Assembly (NCBI RefSeq): GCF_964340395.1
Contig: NC_135553.1
Span: 18,279,501 to 18,343,500, forward strand
Direction: 5' to 3'
Source: Glandiceps talaboti
Lineage: Eukaryota; Hemichordata; Enteropneusta; Spengelidae
Length of the DNA: 64,000 nucleotides
Shown here: piece after piece, positions 63,302-64,000 of the stretch
Layout of the letters: every line of letters begins with the position of its first letter
How positions within the stretch are numbered: position 1 is the stretch's first letter
Notes under the pieces: generated by a model
The model's input: the letters and a program-made list of their open reading frames with translations, nothing else
Database searches by the model: none
What the model was told of the DNA's origin: nothing
Program-made: the position numbers and the translations under genes

Positions 63302-63473
63302 CTGTAAGACAATTCAACATACAGACAATCATTTTGGTGGACAGGGTTATTTTAAGCTGCACTAGCTGCAACTGGAACGTTTTTTAATAAAAATAAATGT
63401 TTTGTTAGGTAAAATAACAGTATTGTGTAAGTTTAAAGATATTTTTTGTAGCTGTATACATACAGCTAAAATG

Positions 63474-64000
63474 ATGTTGGCTTGGTGTTTCACTCATGTA
63501 ACATCATGACATTTAATACACACCCTCAGACAACTTACAGCTAAAATGATGTTGGCTTGGTGTTTCACTCATGTGACATCATGACATTTAATACACACCC
63601 TCAGACAACTTACAGCTAAAATGATATTGGCTTGGTGTTTCACTCATGTGACATGACATACCCTCAGACAACTTCTAATGCAAAAGACACAATTATGTAG
63701 GCGCCATGGAGATGTAGAAATAGTCAAGTTAAAATGTTGATTTATCAGTTTAATAGAAAATAAACAATTACAGCCATTAAAATCATCAAATCCATGTGTA
63801 ATGTTTTCATTTGAAGCCTGTTTTTACCGCACTGTGAAAGAATAGCAATGCTTATCAGTGTTCAATGTGATTGGGTATAGGATCCTGCTGTGTTTATTGT
63901 GTCTCTGTTATTGTTAGTCTAGAGTATCTTTGTGTCAACCGTACTGTTCCATGAGTGAAACACCTAGCCTACACCATTTTAGCTGTAATGTTCCATGAGT
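63474..64000. mobile_element. Repeat family 3 with three tandem copies of its end, runs off the window
   Basis: ACAGCTAAAATGATGTTGGC TTGGTGTTTCACTCATG occurs three times at about 70-75-bp spacing (63,471; 63,539; 63,613). The rest matches the complement of 13,736-14,130 as far as the window edge. Confidence 0.85.

Overview
Eukaryotic genomic DNA from an invertebrate animal, probably marine. It is AT-rich, has dozens of GT-AG introns, and the introns are filled with short inverted-repeat transposons, tRNA-derived SINEs, CR1-like LINE ends and microsatellites. I cannot place the phylum from the sequence alone.

One gene dominates the window. On the minus strand, from about 63.3 kb down to a TGA at 5274-5276, 64 exons join in one uninterrupted frame (11,388 nt, 3,795 residues plus stop). 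All splice phases agree. The product is an ortholog of RNF213 (mysterin), the giant AAA+ ATPase and E3 ubiquitin ligase. The window holds the central and C-terminal parts; the N-terminal exons lie beyond 64,000. Residue numbers below (p1-p3795) count from the first codon in the window. In order: a pre-AAA linker with a UBA-like stretch (exons 2-3), the dynein-like AAA+ core (about exons 4-33) with two intact ATPase units (Walker A GETGCGKT at p1098 and GKPGSSKS at p1454), a helical hinge (34-45), a C3HC4 RING (exon 46, p2740-2779), and the C-terminal domain (47-64) ending in the family's conserved tail.

Three departures from the family pattern stand out. (1) The RZ zinc finger and about 165 residues around it are absent. 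Exon 54 ends at the conserved Trp-Tyr that precedes the RZ finger in vertebrates, and exon 55 resumes well beyond it in a compatible phase. The intron between them holds a transposon-like repeat. (2) An 872-bp tandem duplication with no difference that I found (53,677-55,420) carries two copies of a 121-nt exon, and using both copies would break the frame. (3) The donor of exon 63 sits at the edge of a minisatellite with ten more copies of the same donor motif.

The region below about 4.6 kb is the 3' flank. It holds a decayed LINE, dispersed repeats and a microsatellite, and I see no second gene. Comparisons with vertebrate RNF213 rest on recognition of the family, not on an alignment run here.
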